Source: Chlorobium sp. (GTDB lineage: Bacteria > Bacteroidota > Chlorobiia > Chlorobiales > Chlorobiaceae). Taken from it: a DNA stretch of 15,011 bases. The notes below the pieces were generated by a model. That model worked only from the letters and a program-made list of their open reading frames with translations. It was not told the DNA's origin and made no database searches. Shown piece after piece: positions 1 to 8,125 of the stretch; position 1 is the first letter of the stretch; the number at the start of each line of letters is the position of its first letter. The stretch spans positions 1 through 15,011 of the forward strand of contig JAPHUN010000334.1 in the NCBI GenBank assembly GCA_026193435.1, given 5' to 3'. A program made the translations under genes and the position numbers.

Positions 1-417
1 ATGATTATAGGAATGAAGGTCAAAAACCACAAATCTTCCGTATCGGCTCTCTAACCCGGCAAGAAATTCCCGCACACGGGCATAAAACGCATCGTATCGA
101 TTAAGAGATCTGCTGACAAGGTCATCGGAAATCTCTCCTTTCCACACCGCGAGCCCCCATGACTCTTCAGGCGTCCGGTATACAGCATGCACTCTCGGCC
201 TGTTCAGATCAACTTCAAAACGGGAAATATTGCTGATTATACGTGAGCCGGCAACCGCGGTCAGCTCTCCGGTATAGGGATCTTCCTCGCGAAACATATC
301 CTTTTGGCCGATCAGGAGCATATCGTCGATTTCTTTCCTGACCGCGTGGCCATTATGAATAGCAGTCGCGACAAGAGGACCTTCTCCTCTATGCATGGTA
401 AAGAGTGAACGACTCAT
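1..417 (-). CDS. N-formylglutamate amidohydrolase-family protein, C-terminus beyond window edge
   Basis: The minus strand is open from an ATG at 417 to the window edge, giving 139 codons without a stop; the rest lies off the left side. The translation shows an AIHNGHAVRKE segment near residues 19-29, then REEDPYTGEL, SRFEVDLNRPR, PEESWGLAVWK, and DLHSYNH at the cut edge. These match my memory of the N-formylglutamate amidohydrolase (FGase/HutG-like) superfamily, zinc hydrolases that cleave N-formylated or related amides. This subtype (AIHNGH rather than the HutG start) is often found beside ATP-grasp and QEGLA-motif genes in other bacteria; no such neighbour is visible here. No clear Shine-Dalgarno precedes the ATG. 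The family call is fairly safe, but the substrate is unknown and histidine degradation should not be assumed. Confidence 0.82.
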   Translation of the reverse strand, partial: MSRSLFTMHRGEGPLVATAIHNGHAVRKEIDDMLLIGQKDMFREEDPYTGELTAVAGSRIISNISRFEVDLNRPRVHAVYRTPEESWGLAVWKGEISDDLVSRSLNRYDAFYARVREFLAGLESRYGRFVVFDLHSYNH

Positions 418-990
418 AATAACATGTCGAAAAAAACATCACCTGTTGAGAAGCCCAAGTCCGTAAAACCTTTATGAAAGAAATATAAATGAAAAAGTCT
501 GTAACAGGGGAAAATACCTTGCCGGTCAATACTAGTATCCGGACGATAACCTGACTGCAAGAAAAAGAAGAAGGGAAATAAAGAGAGGGTTAAACCAGCT
601 GCAGAGGCGCTCTCACGCCTCCTTCACCGGGCTCAACAACAAACCAGTAAACGCTAAAACATGGATCATGTTATCTTAACACATATCATCAGTTGCATAA
701 CCTAATCATCAAAACACTGGATTGTTGCAGAACATTTTAAGCAGCAACACTAACCTAACAGGATAGTAAAAGTACTTGTTCCTACTCAAGCACCTTCATA
801 ATATCAGACGACCATTTATATCAATCCTTGCATATTTTTTTAAATAAAATGAAAAATATTTCTTTCGGACTTCCTGACAGGATATTCGCGTTGACAGGAC
901 GGGTTGTTATCCGTATACTTACTACGTTGCAGGAATAGAGGTGCCCTGGAGATAACTGTCCTCCTGCACCCATAGCCATACATTCGTAAC
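418..990. other. 574 bp non-coding intergenic region
   Basis: No convincing gene is seen on either strand between the FGase-like start and the BciB/HCAR-like start. It is A/T-rich with a purine-rich patch near 555-590. A small perfect stem, GAGGCG/CGCCTC, lies at 604-609 and 616-621 with a 6 nt loop and no T-tract. A weak minus-strand promoter candidate for the FGase-like gene lies at 501-529 (TTGACC, 17 nt, TGTTAC; poor -10). The right end holds the strong plus-strand promoter listed separately. Nothing else could be recognised. Confidence 0.6.
891..919 (+). promoter_or_regulatory. Near-consensus sigma-70 promoter of the BciB/HCAR-like gene
   Basis: TTGACA at 891-896 is a perfect -35 box. 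It is followed by a 17 nt spacer and TATACT at 914-919 (5/6 match to TATAAT). Transcription should begin near 926, giving a leader of about 66 nt before the ATG at 992. The leader begins with TGCAGGA (928-934), which can pair with TCCTGCA (962-968). It is the best promoter match found in the window. Confidence 0.75.
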
Positions 991-991
991 C

Positions 992-2215
992 ATGACCCAA
1001 GAGATCACCAATAGTGTAGAAAAAGGGATATGCAGCTCCTGCGGACTCTGCTCGATACAAGAGTGGCCGATGCAGGAAAGTATTCAAAGCTGCGTTTTTA
1101 AAAACGGATGGCTCGGCAAGAGAGAAAAACAGCTGTTCGGCAGGGAGAGACAACAGGATAATCCGGAAGAACTGCGGTTCGGTATTACACTGGAAAGGTT
1201 TACGGCGCAGCGTAAACACCCTGTGCCCGATGCACAGTGGAGCGGCATCATCACAAGCATCGCGGAAAAAGCGTTTGACCGCGGTCTTGTGGAAGGCGTC
1301 GTGACGCTGCACCGCAGTGCGGAAAACCACTTTTTCTCACAACCTGTACTTGCCCTGTCAGCTGATGAGATCCATGCATCGAGGGGCAATAAACCGGTGC
1401 TTTCTCCTGTCCTCAGATCACTGCAGGACGCTGTCAGAAAAAAGCTTAAAAAAATTCTCGTTATCGGTGCGGCCTGTCATATACACATCCTGCGGGATTT
1501 TCAGGAAAGGTTTCCCTACCTGCGGGAGATGGAAATCTATACCGTAGGCATCCCCTGTGTTGATAATGTTCAGAGAAACAAATTTGACTGGATTCTGGAA
1601 AGAATTTCAAGGTCGCCCGGTACCGCCCTCCACATGGAATTCATGCAGGATTTCCGCATCCATATCAGACATTCCAACGGCACTACCGAAAAAGTCCCGT
1701 TCTTCAGCCTGCCGGAGGAACTCTCCAACCCGGAAATCTTTCCCGAAGCATGTATGGGCTGTTTTGACTACCTCAACGGCCTGTCGGACATTACCGTCGG
1801 GTACCTTGCCGCAAAACTGCTTCCTGATCAAAACCGGCAATGGGTTATCGTCAGAACAAAGAAAGGGCAAGAACTGCTGAATCTGATTGATGACGAACTT
1901 GAACGCTTCGGGGAGCATGGCGACTGGGAGTGTAAAAAGGCTGTTCTGAAAAATGCGGAACGAACCATACAAGGCATGAAAGATCGGAAAACCTCATACT
2001 CTTCTGAGAGAAAAATACCGCTGTGGGCCGGTCATCTCATCTCCAGGCTGCTGAGCATGACCGGCCCGAAAGGCATCGGCTTCGCTCACTACTCGGTAGA
2101 TTTCCACCTCATCAGGCACTATTACTATGTCAAATACAGATGCCCGGAACAGCTCACCGTGCTTGTCCCCCGCTATGTAAGGACAATCCTTCATGAGTAT
2201 GGCCTTCCCTTGTAG
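992..2215 (+). CDS. BciB / 7-hydroxymethyl-chlorophyll reductase-like FrhB-family Fe-S flavoprotein
   Basis: This 407-residue protein belongs to the F420-hydrogenase beta-subunit (FrhB) family. It most resembles the chlorophyll branch, which holds BciB (8-vinyl reductase) and plant HCAR (7-hydroxymethyl-chlorophyll a reductase). Visible are an N-terminal CxxCxxC (Cys14, 17, 20) plus Cys34, then [12 protein letters not shown], Cys162, CVDN (Cys189), [25 protein letters not shown] (Cys254, 257), and [25 protein letters not shown] at the C-terminus. The later blocks match HCAR as I remember it. The Cys residues would hold [4Fe-4S] clusters, and the family binds FAD and uses reduced ferredoxin. 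The start follows from an in-frame stop at 953 upstream; no Shine-Dalgarno is seen. The region between Cys20 and Cys34 differs from the HCAR/BciB pattern I recall, so it may be a paralog rather than true BciB. It converges with the NOL-like SDR. Family is confident; the exact substrate is not. Confidence 0.85.
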   Translation: MTQEITNSVEKGICSSCGLCSIQEWPMQESIQSCVFKNGWLGKREKQLFGRERQQDNPEELRFGITLERFTAQRKHPVPDAQWSGIITSIAEKAFDRGLVEGVVTLHRSAENHFFSQPVLALSADEIHASRGNKPVLSPVLRSLQDAVRKKLKKILVIGAACHIHILRDFQERFPYLREMEIYTVGIPCVDNVQRNKFDWILERISRSPGTALHMEFMQDFRIHIRHSNGTTEKVPFFSLPEELSNPEIFPEACMGCFDYLNGLSDITVGYLAAKLLPDQNRQWVIVRTKKGQELLNLIDDELERFGEHGDWECKKAVLKNAERTIQGMKDRKTSYSSERKIPLWAGHLISRLLSMTGPKGIGFAHYSVDFHLIRHYYYVKYRCPEQLTVLVPRYVRTILHEYGLPL

Positions 2216-2227
2216 CCCCCCGGGGCT
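2214..2227. other. Small hairpin spanning the stops of two convergent genes
   Basis: AGCCC (2214-2218) and GGGCT (2223-2227) form a 5 bp stem with a 4 nt loop. The stem uses bases of both stop codons: TAG at 2213-2215 on plus and TGA at 2229-2227 on minus. There is no T-tract on either side, so it is at best a weak two-way terminator or a barrier to the opposing transcript. Confidence 0.35.
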
Positions 2228-3039
2228 CAGGCGAACAAATCCCTTCTCATAAATGGGGCAAAAAGCATTCTGAAAAGGATTTTCGGTTTTGTAAGCCACT
2301 GTATTCTCGGGGAATGAGCAGTGCTTGCAAGCATTTTTTCACAAAGAAAAGCCGAAACGGTTTCAACATCATCTGCCATGATATTGTAGAACGACCTCTT
2401 TTTTTTGCTTTCCGGAGAATCGCCATGAAGGGTTTCAAGAAGAAGGTCCGTAACAACCATCCCCGGGCTCAGGCTTCCGATCTGCACAGAAGAGTCTTTG
2501 GCTTCATGAGCGAAAGCGCGGGTAAAATAGCGCAGCGCGCTTTTCGAAGTTCCGTAAACCGACATGCCGTCCATGATAAAACCATCGCTGCCGAGCCCCT
2601 CCATGTTGAAAATCTTCCCGCTCCCCTGCTTTTGCATCGCGAGAAAAGGCACAACCGTACCGTTCACGACTCCAAGCATGTTGACCTGGAGAACGTTTTC
2701 AATCACTTCGCCGTCCAGTTCCCAGACCTTCGCGGTTTCATGGCTGTTACCCGCATTGTTCACCCAGATATCCGCCCGGCCTGCATTTCCGACAGCGGTG
2801 TCAAGCAGTAATTCAACATCGGCCCGTTTCGTGACATCCGCCTCAACCCCGTAAACCCTTCCGCTGAAAGCCTCAAGTTCACCCAGCGCCTTTTTGACAC
2901 TCCGGGCCGTCGTGCCGCAGAGTGTCACAGTGCATCCTTTTTCAAGAAATCTTCTGGCCAGTCCGAGACCAAGCCCTCTTGTACCCCCGGTAATGATAAC
3001 AGACGTCAAACTCATGTCGCATATGGTTATAGTTTTCAT
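2227..3039 (-). CDS. Short-chain dehydrogenase/reductase of the chlorophyll b reductase (NOL/NYC1) type
   Basis: This is a 270-residue classical SDR. It has TGGTRGLG (17-24, dinucleotide binding), NNAG (94-97), Tyr162 and Lys166 in YGTSK, and Ser151 as likely catalytic serine. Beyond the general fold, several blocks follow the plant chlorophyll b reductases NOL/NYC1 as I remember them. These are [12 protein letters not shown] around 143-154 (plant IFNIDGAGSDG), [12 protein letters not shown], and a C-terminal [16 protein letters not shown] with [20 protein letters not shown]1 reduce the 7-formyl group of chlorophyll b with NADPH. The start at 3039 has a weak GGTAGAG upstream; an in-frame ATG at 3015 also keeps the whole fold. 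The gene runs towards the BciB/HCAR-like gene with 11 nt between stops. A pigment-related role is inferred from both neighbour and sequence; another ketone or aldehyde substrate remains possible. Confidence 0.85.
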   Translation of the reverse strand: MKTITICDMSLTSVIITGGTRGLGLGLARRFLEKGCTVTLCGTTARSVKKALGELEAFSGRVYGVEADVTKRADVELLLDTAVGNAGRADIWVNNAGNSHETAKVWELDGEVIENVLQVNMLGVVNGTVVPFLAMQKQGSGKIFNMEGLGSDGFIMDGMSVYGTSKSALRYFTRAFAHEAKDSSVQIGSLSPGMVVTDLLLETLHGDSPESKKKRSFYNIMADDVETVSAFLCEKMLASTAHSPRIQWLTKPKILFRMLFAPFMRRDLFA

Positions 3040-3142
3040 AAGATACTCTACCGGCTTATCTCTTGATGCAGCTTTCGTGATTTATTGTATCTTTGTTTCA
3101 AATCCGTGTATTTCCCTAACCAACAGCCTCTTTTTCAACTGT

Positions 3143-5095
3143 ATGTTTGAAGCCCGAAACATCTACCTGAGTGCAGGCACAAAGGAACTTCTGGTCAATA
3201 CTTCCTTCCGAATAGGTGACAGGGACCGTGTCGGCCTTGTAGGACTGAACGGCACAGGCAAATCGACTCTGCTTCGGCTTATTGCAACAACATCTTCCGG
3301 CAGCACTGCACAATCAAACGGGCAGTTCATCAAATCATCCACGACAACCATAGGCTATCTTCCTCAGGAAATCTCTTTCGAGGACGATCTGGAAAAAACA
3401 GCACTGCACTATGCGCTCCTGGCAAATAAAAAACTCTACGATCTGTCTGAAGAGATCGAAACCCTGCAGGACGCAATGGCGGCACCGGAGCACGACCATA
3501 CAAGCGAAGCCTATCACCTGATCATCGAGAAATACAGCAATGCGTCCCATGAATACGAGCGCCTTGGCGGATACCGTATCCAGGCCGAGGCTGAAAAGGT
3601 TCTTTCCGGACTAGGATTCAGCTCTGCAGATTTCAGCAAAAAAGTCAAGGAATTTTCCGGCGGCTGGCAGATGCGTCTGCATATCTGTAAACTCCTTCTC
3701 CAGAATCCCACACTGCTGCTGCTCGATGAACCGACAAACCATCTTGATATCGATTCTCTCAGATGGCTTGAAAACTACCTGCTGAACTACGAGCACAGCT
3801 ATATCATCGTTTCCCATGACCGCTTCTTCCTCGACAAGCTGACCACCCGGACACTTGAGATACAGTTCAAAACAATTACAGAGTACAAGGGAAACTACAG
3901 TCTGTATGAAAAACAGAAAGCTGAACGTTTTGAACTCATGATGGCCAAATACGAAAATGATCGCAAAAAGATAGCTGACCTGAAATCTTTTGTGGATCGC
4001 TTTCGCTATAAGGCGACCAAGGCCCGGCAGGCCCAGAGTCGACTTCGTCAGATGCAGAAGCTCGAAGAGGAACTGCAGGCACCCGAAGAAGACCTGTCAA
4101 AAATCTCGTTCAGTTTTCCCAAAGCAAGACCGTCAGGCAAAGAGGTCATGAGACTGCTGGGAGTATCGAAATCATACCGGTTGCCTGACGGCACTGAGAA
4201 AAAGGTTCTTGAAGGCATTGATCTCGAAGTCATGAGAGGAGATCGCATAGCGATTGTCGGCTCGAACGGCGCAGGAAAAACAACATTCTGCAAAATCGTT
4301 TCCGGCAGCATAGATTTCGAAGGCACCCTTTCCATTGGGCATAACGTGAGCCTGAGCTACTTCGCCCAGCACCAGACCGAAAACCTCGATTCAGAAAAGA
4401 CAATCCTTGCCGAAATGCTCGATGCCGCACCTGATTCGGAATCACAGCGCAGGGTACGCGACATTCTCGGTTGCTTTCTGTTCAGCGGTGATGCAGTTGA
4501 AAAAAAAATCAGCGTCCTGTCCGGGGGAGAGAAATCAAGGGTCGCGCTCGCAAGGATCCTGCTGCAGGCATCCAACCTGCTCATCATGGACGAACCGACC
4601 AACCATCTCGACATGCGTTCCAAAGAGATGCTGATCGAGTCCTTGGAAAATTACGACGGCACACTGATGCTGGTCAGCCATGACCGCTACTTTCTCGACA
4701 GTCTTGTCAACAAGGTCATTGAAATCAAAAACGGCTCCCTGGCGGTCCACCTCGGGAGTTACGCGGAATACCTTGAAAAAGCTGACAAATCCTTCGAAGA
4801 GGAACGGAAAAAAGCATCAGAGACGGAGAAGAAAAACAGGAAGGGAAAAACCGGGTCGTCCAAAGCCGGAAAAACAAAAAAAACCGATCCCGATCCGGAC
4901 AGGCAAAACACCGTCAAGCTTGAAAAAAAAATCCAGCAGCTGGAAGAAAAAAAGAAAGAGTACGAAGCAACAATGGCTTCCTCAACGTTTTACTCACAGC
5001 CGAAGGAAAAAACAGAGAAAACCATTGCCCTCTACGAACAACTCTGTGCCGAGATCGATATGCTCTACAAAAAGTGGGAATCTGAACTCTCGTGA
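3143..5095 (+). CDS. ABC-F family ATP-binding protein (YheS/Uup/YdiF-like translation factor)
   Basis: This is a cytosolic 650-residue protein with two ATP-binding domains and no membrane segments, as in ABC-F factors that act at the ribosomal E site on stalled or specialised translation. Domain 1 has Walker [10 protein letters not shown] (34-42), signature FSGGW (171-175), Walker B with [12 protein letters not shown] (191-202) and VSHDRFFLD. The linker (about 247-313) is highly charged, with [18 protein letters not shown], the tRNA-interacting arm. Domain 2 has GSNGAGKTT (373-381), LSGGEKSR (459-466), and Asp483/Glu484 in [10 protein letters not shown] Lys-rich low-complexity stretch (about 553-585) leads into a C-terminal coiled coil, as in Uup-type members. 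The frame is open back to 2894, but the family begins at [13 protein letters not shown], so the ATG at 3143 is chosen; the extra 83 codons lie opposite the SDR and look random. It is divergent from the SDR (103 bp between starts). The subfamily is not certain. Confidence 0.93.
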   Translation: MFEARNIYLSAGTKELLVNTSFRIGDRDRVGLVGLNGTGKSTLLRLIATTSSGSTAQSNGQFIKSSTTTIGYLPQEISFEDDLEKTALHYALLANKKLYDLSEEIETLQDAMAAPEHDHTSEAYHLIIEKYSNASHEYERLGGYRIQAEAEKVLSGLGFSSADFSKKVKEFSGGWQMRLHICKLLLQNPTLLLLDEPTNHLDIDSLRWLENYLLNYEHSYIIVSHDRFFLDKLTTRTLEIQFKTITEYKGNYSLYEKQKAERFELMMAKYENDRKKIADLKSFVDRFRYKATKARQAQSRLRQMQKLEEELQAPEEDLSKISFSFPKARPSGKEVMRLLGVSKSYRLPDGTEKKVLEGIDLEVMRGDRIAIVGSNGAGKTTFCKIVSGSIDFEGTLSIGHNVSLSYFAQHQTENLDSEKTILAEMLDAAPDSESQRRVRDILGCFLFSGDAVEKKISVLSGGEKSRVALARILLQASNLLIMDEPTNHLDMRSKEMLIESLENYDGTLMLVSHDRYFLDSLVNKVIEIKNGSLAVHLGSYAEYLEKADKSFEEERKKASETEKKNRKGKTGSSKAGKTKKTDPDPDRQNTVKLEKKIQQLEEKKKEYEATMASSTFYSQPKEKTEKTIALYEQLCAEIDMLYKKWESELS

Positions 5096-5110
5096 CAGGA
5101 AAAGCTGTCA
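5093..5110. other. Hairpin whose arms are the stop codons of two convergent genes
   Basis: TGACAG (5093-5098), loop GAAAAG, CTGTCA (5105-5110): a perfect 6 bp stem. The left arm begins with the TGA of the ABC-F gene, and the right arm, read on minus, begins with the TGA of the nitroreductase. No T-tract follows on either strand, so termination strength would be low, but the placement is symmetrical and resembles the hairpin at 2214-2227. Confidence 0.4.
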
Positions 5111-5677
5111 GCTCATCAAGGTCACACAACCGGATTTCCTCGGCTCGGGCTCAGGTACCGGAGAAGCACTGTAGCCAAATACCGCAGCCGCATAGGGTTT
5201 ATGATTATCCGGAAAAACAATACCGAGTTCATTGAAAAGAGCTTTTCCTTTCTCTGTAGCGTAAAACATCATGACAGAGTGCATCCAGCATGAGCCTATA
5301 TCGAGCGACGCGGCTGCAAGCAGCATGTTCTGCATTGCCAGAGTGCAGTCATATTGGGGAGCAAGGGCATTGGCGTCTCCTGTAACGATAACAAGTGCAG
5401 GCGCCTTGTAGAAAACGCTGAAATCTTCACGAGCGGCCACATCGCGCAACGCCTCGACATCAGATTCCAGAAAAACAGATTTGCAGGAAGCTTCGAGTCT
5501 GTCGAGTAGCGAACGGTTCTGAATAACGGTAAAATGCCACGACTGCTGGTTCATCGCGCTCGGGGCATAGGTGCCGGCTTCAACAATCAGATCAAGTGAT
5601 GCCGGGTCAAGCCTGTCGGGTTTATAGGAACGTATACTTCTGCGGCTGAGTATTGTCTTAATGGTTTGGGTCGTCAT
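5108..5677 (-). CDS. Nitroreductase-family flavoprotein
   Basis: This 189-residue protein is of the FMN-dependent nitroreductase superfamily, which reduces nitro compounds, quinones or enones with NAD(P)H. The N-terminus has SRRSIRSYKPDRL (about 11-23, FMN phosphate-binding arginines) and PSAMNQQSWHF (39-49), both hallmarks of the family. Later come APALVIVTGD and an Ala/Leu-rich helix with MQNMLLAAASLDIGSCW, as in NfsB/Frm2-like members that dimerise. The frame is open up to 5734, but the start at 5677 is preferred because AAGGAAGATC just before it gives a good Shine-Dalgarno and the family begins near the RRSIR motif. This start lies inside the last codons of the uridine-kinase-like gene (20 nt overlap), so the two are cotranscribed and probably translationally coupled. 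It lacks recognisable BluB features. The natural substrate cannot be told from sequence. Confidence 0.9.
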   Translation of the reverse strand: MTTQTIKTILSRRSIRSYKPDRLDPASLDLIVEAGTYAPSAMNQQSWHFTVIQNRSLLDRLEASCKSVFLESDVEALRDVAAREDFSVFYKAPALVIVTGDANALAPQYDCTLAMQNMLLAAASLDIGSCWMHSVMMFYATEKGKALFNELGIVFPDNHKPYAAAVFGYSASPVPEPEPRKSGCVTLMS

Positions 5678-6371
5678 GATCTTCCTTGGCTTTTTGACTT
5701 TCAACAACTGACATGCAGGCATCGACAACATCATAGTTGTTGTTCACATGCATATCAGCAAGCGATTTCAGAGAACGGACATGGTGATGTTCACGCTCAA
5801 GAACCTCCCAACGGTAACCGTCTGCAGGTTCCTTGCAGCGGACCACCTGACTGATTTTGGTTTCATGGTAGGTAAGGTCGATAAACACCCTCAGATCGAT
5901 ATCTTCGGTACGTATGGCGTACAACCCGTCGATAATCAACAACTGTACCTTGCTGAAATCCGTAAACAGTTGATCGATTTCCTCTGCAATAATATCAATA
6001 CAGGGAATAAATACCTGCCGGTTATTCCGGAAATCGTCAATATTAGTGTGTAATAGTTCCCAGTCGTATTCCTCAAAGCCAACACAAGTATAACCATTGC
6101 TGATCCTGTGCTCACGTCGTTCAAGCGGAGGAACCCGGTAGTAGTTGTCAGTATGAAGAACCTTGACGCGAATAGACCGTTCTTTAAGCAGAAGAGCGAG
6201 TGAATGAGCCAATTCCGATTTCCCGGCACCTGATTCACCTGAAATTGCAACAACAAACTTACAGGCAGGATCTTGTTGTTCAATAACCTTCAGATCTGCG
6301 ATCACCCTCTTCAGAATGGTTCTTGCCGCGGACTTATGCTGATCGTTTATCAGCAGAACATCACCTAGCAT
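5658..6371 (-). CDS. Uridine kinase-like P-loop NTPase
   Basis: This is a 237-residue P-loop kinase of the uridine kinase / phosphoribulokinase superfamily. Walker A is GESGAGKS (45-52), followed by a VLHTDNYYRVPP segment (71-82), where uridine kinases have their catalytic Asp and substrate-binding Tyr residues (family D-x-FY). A hydrophobic strand LLIIDGLYAI acts as Walker B, then RVFIDLTYHET, and an Arg-rich C-terminal helix region. A 40-residue N-terminal extension precedes the nucleotide-binding domain. Uridine kinases phosphorylate uridine/cytidine to monophosphates, but this member is divergent and the true substrate could differ. The start at 6371 has no visible Shine-Dalgarno. It is first in a two-gene unit with the nitroreductase, whose start it overlaps by 20 nt. 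A promoter candidate lies at 6434-6462. Confidence 0.78.
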   Translation of the reverse strand: MLGDVLLINDQHKSAARTILKRVIADLKVIEQQDPACKFVVAISGESGAGKSELAHSLALLLKERSIRVKVLHTDNYYRVPPLERREHRISNGYTCVGFEEYDWELLHTNIDDFRNNRQVFIPCIDIIAEEIDQLFTDFSKVQLLIIDGLYAIRTEDIDLRVFIDLTYHETKISQVVRCKEPADGYRWEVLEREHHHVRSLKSLADMHVNNNYDVVDACMSVVESQKAKEDHDDPNH

Positions 6372-6433
6372 AGTTTCATGTACTTCTATATTCTGTATCT
6401 CAGGTAGTGTATGAATACACCTCTTCTCTTTAG

Positions 6434-6462
6434 AAAATAAGCGATTTAATGCCGGATTTCAA
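6434..6462 (-). promoter_or_regulatory. Candidate sigma-70 promoter for the kinase-nitroreductase operon
   Basis: On the minus strand TTGAAA (6462-6457) is followed after 17 nt by TATTTT (6439-6434). The -35 is 5/6 and the -10 is 4/6 to consensus. It lies about 63 nt upstream of the start at 6371 and downstream of the hemN terminator, as expected for a separate transcription unit. Confidence 0.45.
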
Positions 6463-6528
6463 TGAAGAATAGCATGTTTTCCTTCCATAAACCGCCTGAT
6501 TCCCCGGGCATTTCTTTTGCCGCCATAT

Positions 6529-6552
6529 AAAAAAAGGTGGCCGAAGCCACCT
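6529..6552 (-). terminator. Intrinsic terminator of hemN
   Basis: Read on minus: a 7 bp stem AGGTGGC, a TTCG tetraloop and GCCACCT, followed directly by seven T (6535-6529). It begins 32 nt after the hemN stop at 6584. The stable cUUCGg-type loop and the T-tract make this a textbook Rho-independent terminator. Confidence 0.93.
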
Positions 6553-6583
6553 CTACATCTCTATAATAACGTCAATCCACGCA

Positions 6584-8005
6584 TCAATCCACATTCTCCG
6601 CTTCTTTGGCTATACGAGCTTTCTCGATGTATTGAGCCTGAATATCCCTCGATACGTTATAGGCTTTTGAAAGGCTGTCTGATCTCCAGAGCAGAGCATC
6701 AAACGCCATACAGATATTTCTGAGAAAAGGAATCCCTGCTTCGGTAACCCGAACCCCGTTTTCACTCAGTTCGACTATACCGTCATTCTGCATGTCTTCC
6801 AGACGATACCTGGCAACGTCGAGTTCATCACAGTAAAGCTTCGGATCAGCCCATGATGTCTCCTGTTTGCACATCAGATTGAGAATATGACGGCGAAGAA
6901 CAAGGTCTTCGTCAGTCAGAAGATGACCTCGATGCAAAGGGAAACGTCCGTTGTTGACCTCGCGGATGTAGTCCTCGTGAAAGCGTTCATTCTGGGCAAA
7001 AGCATACCAGGTGTCGCTTATCGATGATGAACCGAGAGCAAGCATCATCTGGGTTGTATTTTCCGTATATCCCATGAAGTTCCTGTGAAGCGTGCCGTTT
7101 TTAGCCGCGACGTAAAGAGCGTCACCCTCAAGGGCAAAATGGTCCATGCCTATCTCATGGTATCCGATCGATTCAAGCATTTCAAGCCCCTTGTCGTACA
7201 ACTCCTGCTTGACCGCCCCTACAGGAAGATCCGCCTCCTTGAACTTGCGCTGCCCTTCGTACATGTGTGGATTATGACCGTAAGCGTAGAAGGCTATACG
7301 ATCCGGTTTGAGCTCCATGACCTTGCTGATCGTATCAGTAACGGTCGCAAGCGTCTGTTTTGGCAAACCGTAAACAAGGTCGAAATTGATCGACGTAAAA
7401 CCGATCTTTCTTGCGATGTCGACTTTTTCCTTAACAAGCTCAAAGGACTGCAGTCTGTTTATCTCCTTCTGCACGACAGGATCAAAGTCCTGAATGCCGA
7501 AACTCATTCGGCGGAATCCGACACTGTAGAGCGCCTCAAGATGCTCCGTTGTTGTAGAGCGGGGATTTGTCTCAAAACTAAACATGTAGCCATCCATACG
7601 GTTGACATGCTCGTAAAGGCCATTGATGAGCTTAACGAGATTATCAGGGCTGAAAAAGGTCGGAGTGCCTCCTCCAATATGCATCTCCTTGACATTGAGC
7701 GTACCGGGAAACACATCAAGATACATCTGCCACTCTTTAAGAAGAGCGTCAAGGTATGCTTCCTCATAGACATGATCCTGCGTTCTATATGCATTACATC
7801 CGCAGAAATAGCAGTGGTTCTCACAGTATGGAATATGGATGTACATACTCACACCGGTTGTATCATTACTATCGTTGAAGCCCTTGATCATAGCTTCTTT
7901 CCACTGCTCCTGAGTTACACCATCCGTGCTCCACGATGGAATCGTCGGATAACTTGTATAACGAGGTCCTGGATTGCTGTATTTATCCGCAAGATTTGTT
8001 GCCAT
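6584..8005 (-). CDS. hemN: Oxygen-independent coproporphyrinogen III oxidase
   Basis: HemN is a radical-SAM enzyme that oxidatively decarboxylates coproporphyrinogen III to protoporphyrinogen IX without oxygen, feeding heme and bacteriochlorophyll synthesis in the cytosol. The 473-residue length is close to E. coli HemN (457). The radical SAM motif is [14 protein letters not shown], with Cys61, Cys65 and Cys68 binding the cluster and the extra Cys70 that separates true HemN (CxxxCxxCxC) from HemW-type paralogs. Other visible parts are the N-terminal [13 protein letters not shown] block (11-23), GGGTPTFF (111-118, SAM binding), SFGIQDFDP and the C-terminal HemN domain. AGAGGAAG lies 8 nt before the ATG at 8005. 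It is monocistronic: its own terminator lies at 6529-6552, and it is divergent from purE. An anaerobic phototroph would depend on this step. Confidence 0.96.
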   Translation of the reverse strand: MATNLADKYSNPGPRYTSYPTIPSWSTDGVTQEQWKEAMIKGFNDSNDTTGVSMYIHIPYCENHCYFCGCNAYRTQDHVYEEAYLDALLKEWQMYLDVFPGTLNVKEMHIGGGTPTFFSPDNLVKLINGLYEHVNRMDGYMFSFETNPRSTTTEHLEALYSVGFRRMSFGIQDFDPVVQKEINRLQSFELVKEKVDIARKIGFTSINFDLVYGLPKQTLATVTDTISKVMELKPDRIAFYAYGHNPHMYEGQRKFKEADLPVGAVKQELYDKGLEMLESIGYHEIGMDHFALEGDALYVAAKNGTLHRNFMGYTENTTQMMLALGSSSISDTWYAFAQNERFHEDYIREVNNGRFPLHRGHLLTDEDLVLRRHILNLMCKQETSWADPKLYCDELDVARYRLEDMQNDGIVELSENGVRVTEAGIPFLRNICMAFDALLWRSDSLSKAYNVSRDIQAQYIEKARIAKEAENVD

Positions 8006-8079
8006 TGTAATCTTCCTCTACAAATGTTACTTTTCATATTCCTGTACCCGTGAAAATACACAAAACTCGGCAAATTCAT

Positions 8080-8111
8080 AAAAAAAAGGGCACCTGACCT
8101 CAGCAATGCCC
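8080..8111 (-). terminator. Terminator-like hairpin in the hemN/purE divergent region
   Basis: Read on minus: GGGCA (8111-8107), an internal CTG/CAG mini-stem, TGCCC (8092-8088), then eight T (8087-8080). The form is that of an intrinsic terminator pointing towards hemN, whose start is 75 nt further on. No gene lies upstream on minus, since purE is on plus. It would therefore either end antisense transcripts coming out of purE or act as an attenuator in a long hemN leader. Confidence 0.55.
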
Positions 8112-8125
8112 GATCATTTATACGT

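Noticed and set aside
604..621. Hairpin GAGGCG/CGCCTC as a terminator or small RNA in the long intergenic region
   Set aside because: Only 6 bp, no T-tract, and no promoter placed to use it.
821..1330. A 169-codon minus-strand frame over the promoter and start of the BciB/HCAR-like gene
   Set aside because: No domain, overlaps a strong gene and its promoter, and has no start signal; it is a shadow frame.
2894..3142. An 83-codon N-terminal extension of the ABC-F frame
   Set aside because: The extension runs antisense through the SDR start and has no family similarity; ABC-F proteins start at the MFEARN-like strand, here at 3143.
5678..5734. A 19-codon longer start for the nitroreductase
   Set aside because: ATG 5677 has a well-placed AAGGAAG Shine-Dalgarno and the family begins close to the RRSIR motif.
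7085..8053. A 322-codon open frame on plus opposite hemN
   Set aside because: It lies almost wholly antisense to hemN, whose radical-SAM motifs, start signal and terminator are clear; its translation shows no recognisable domain.
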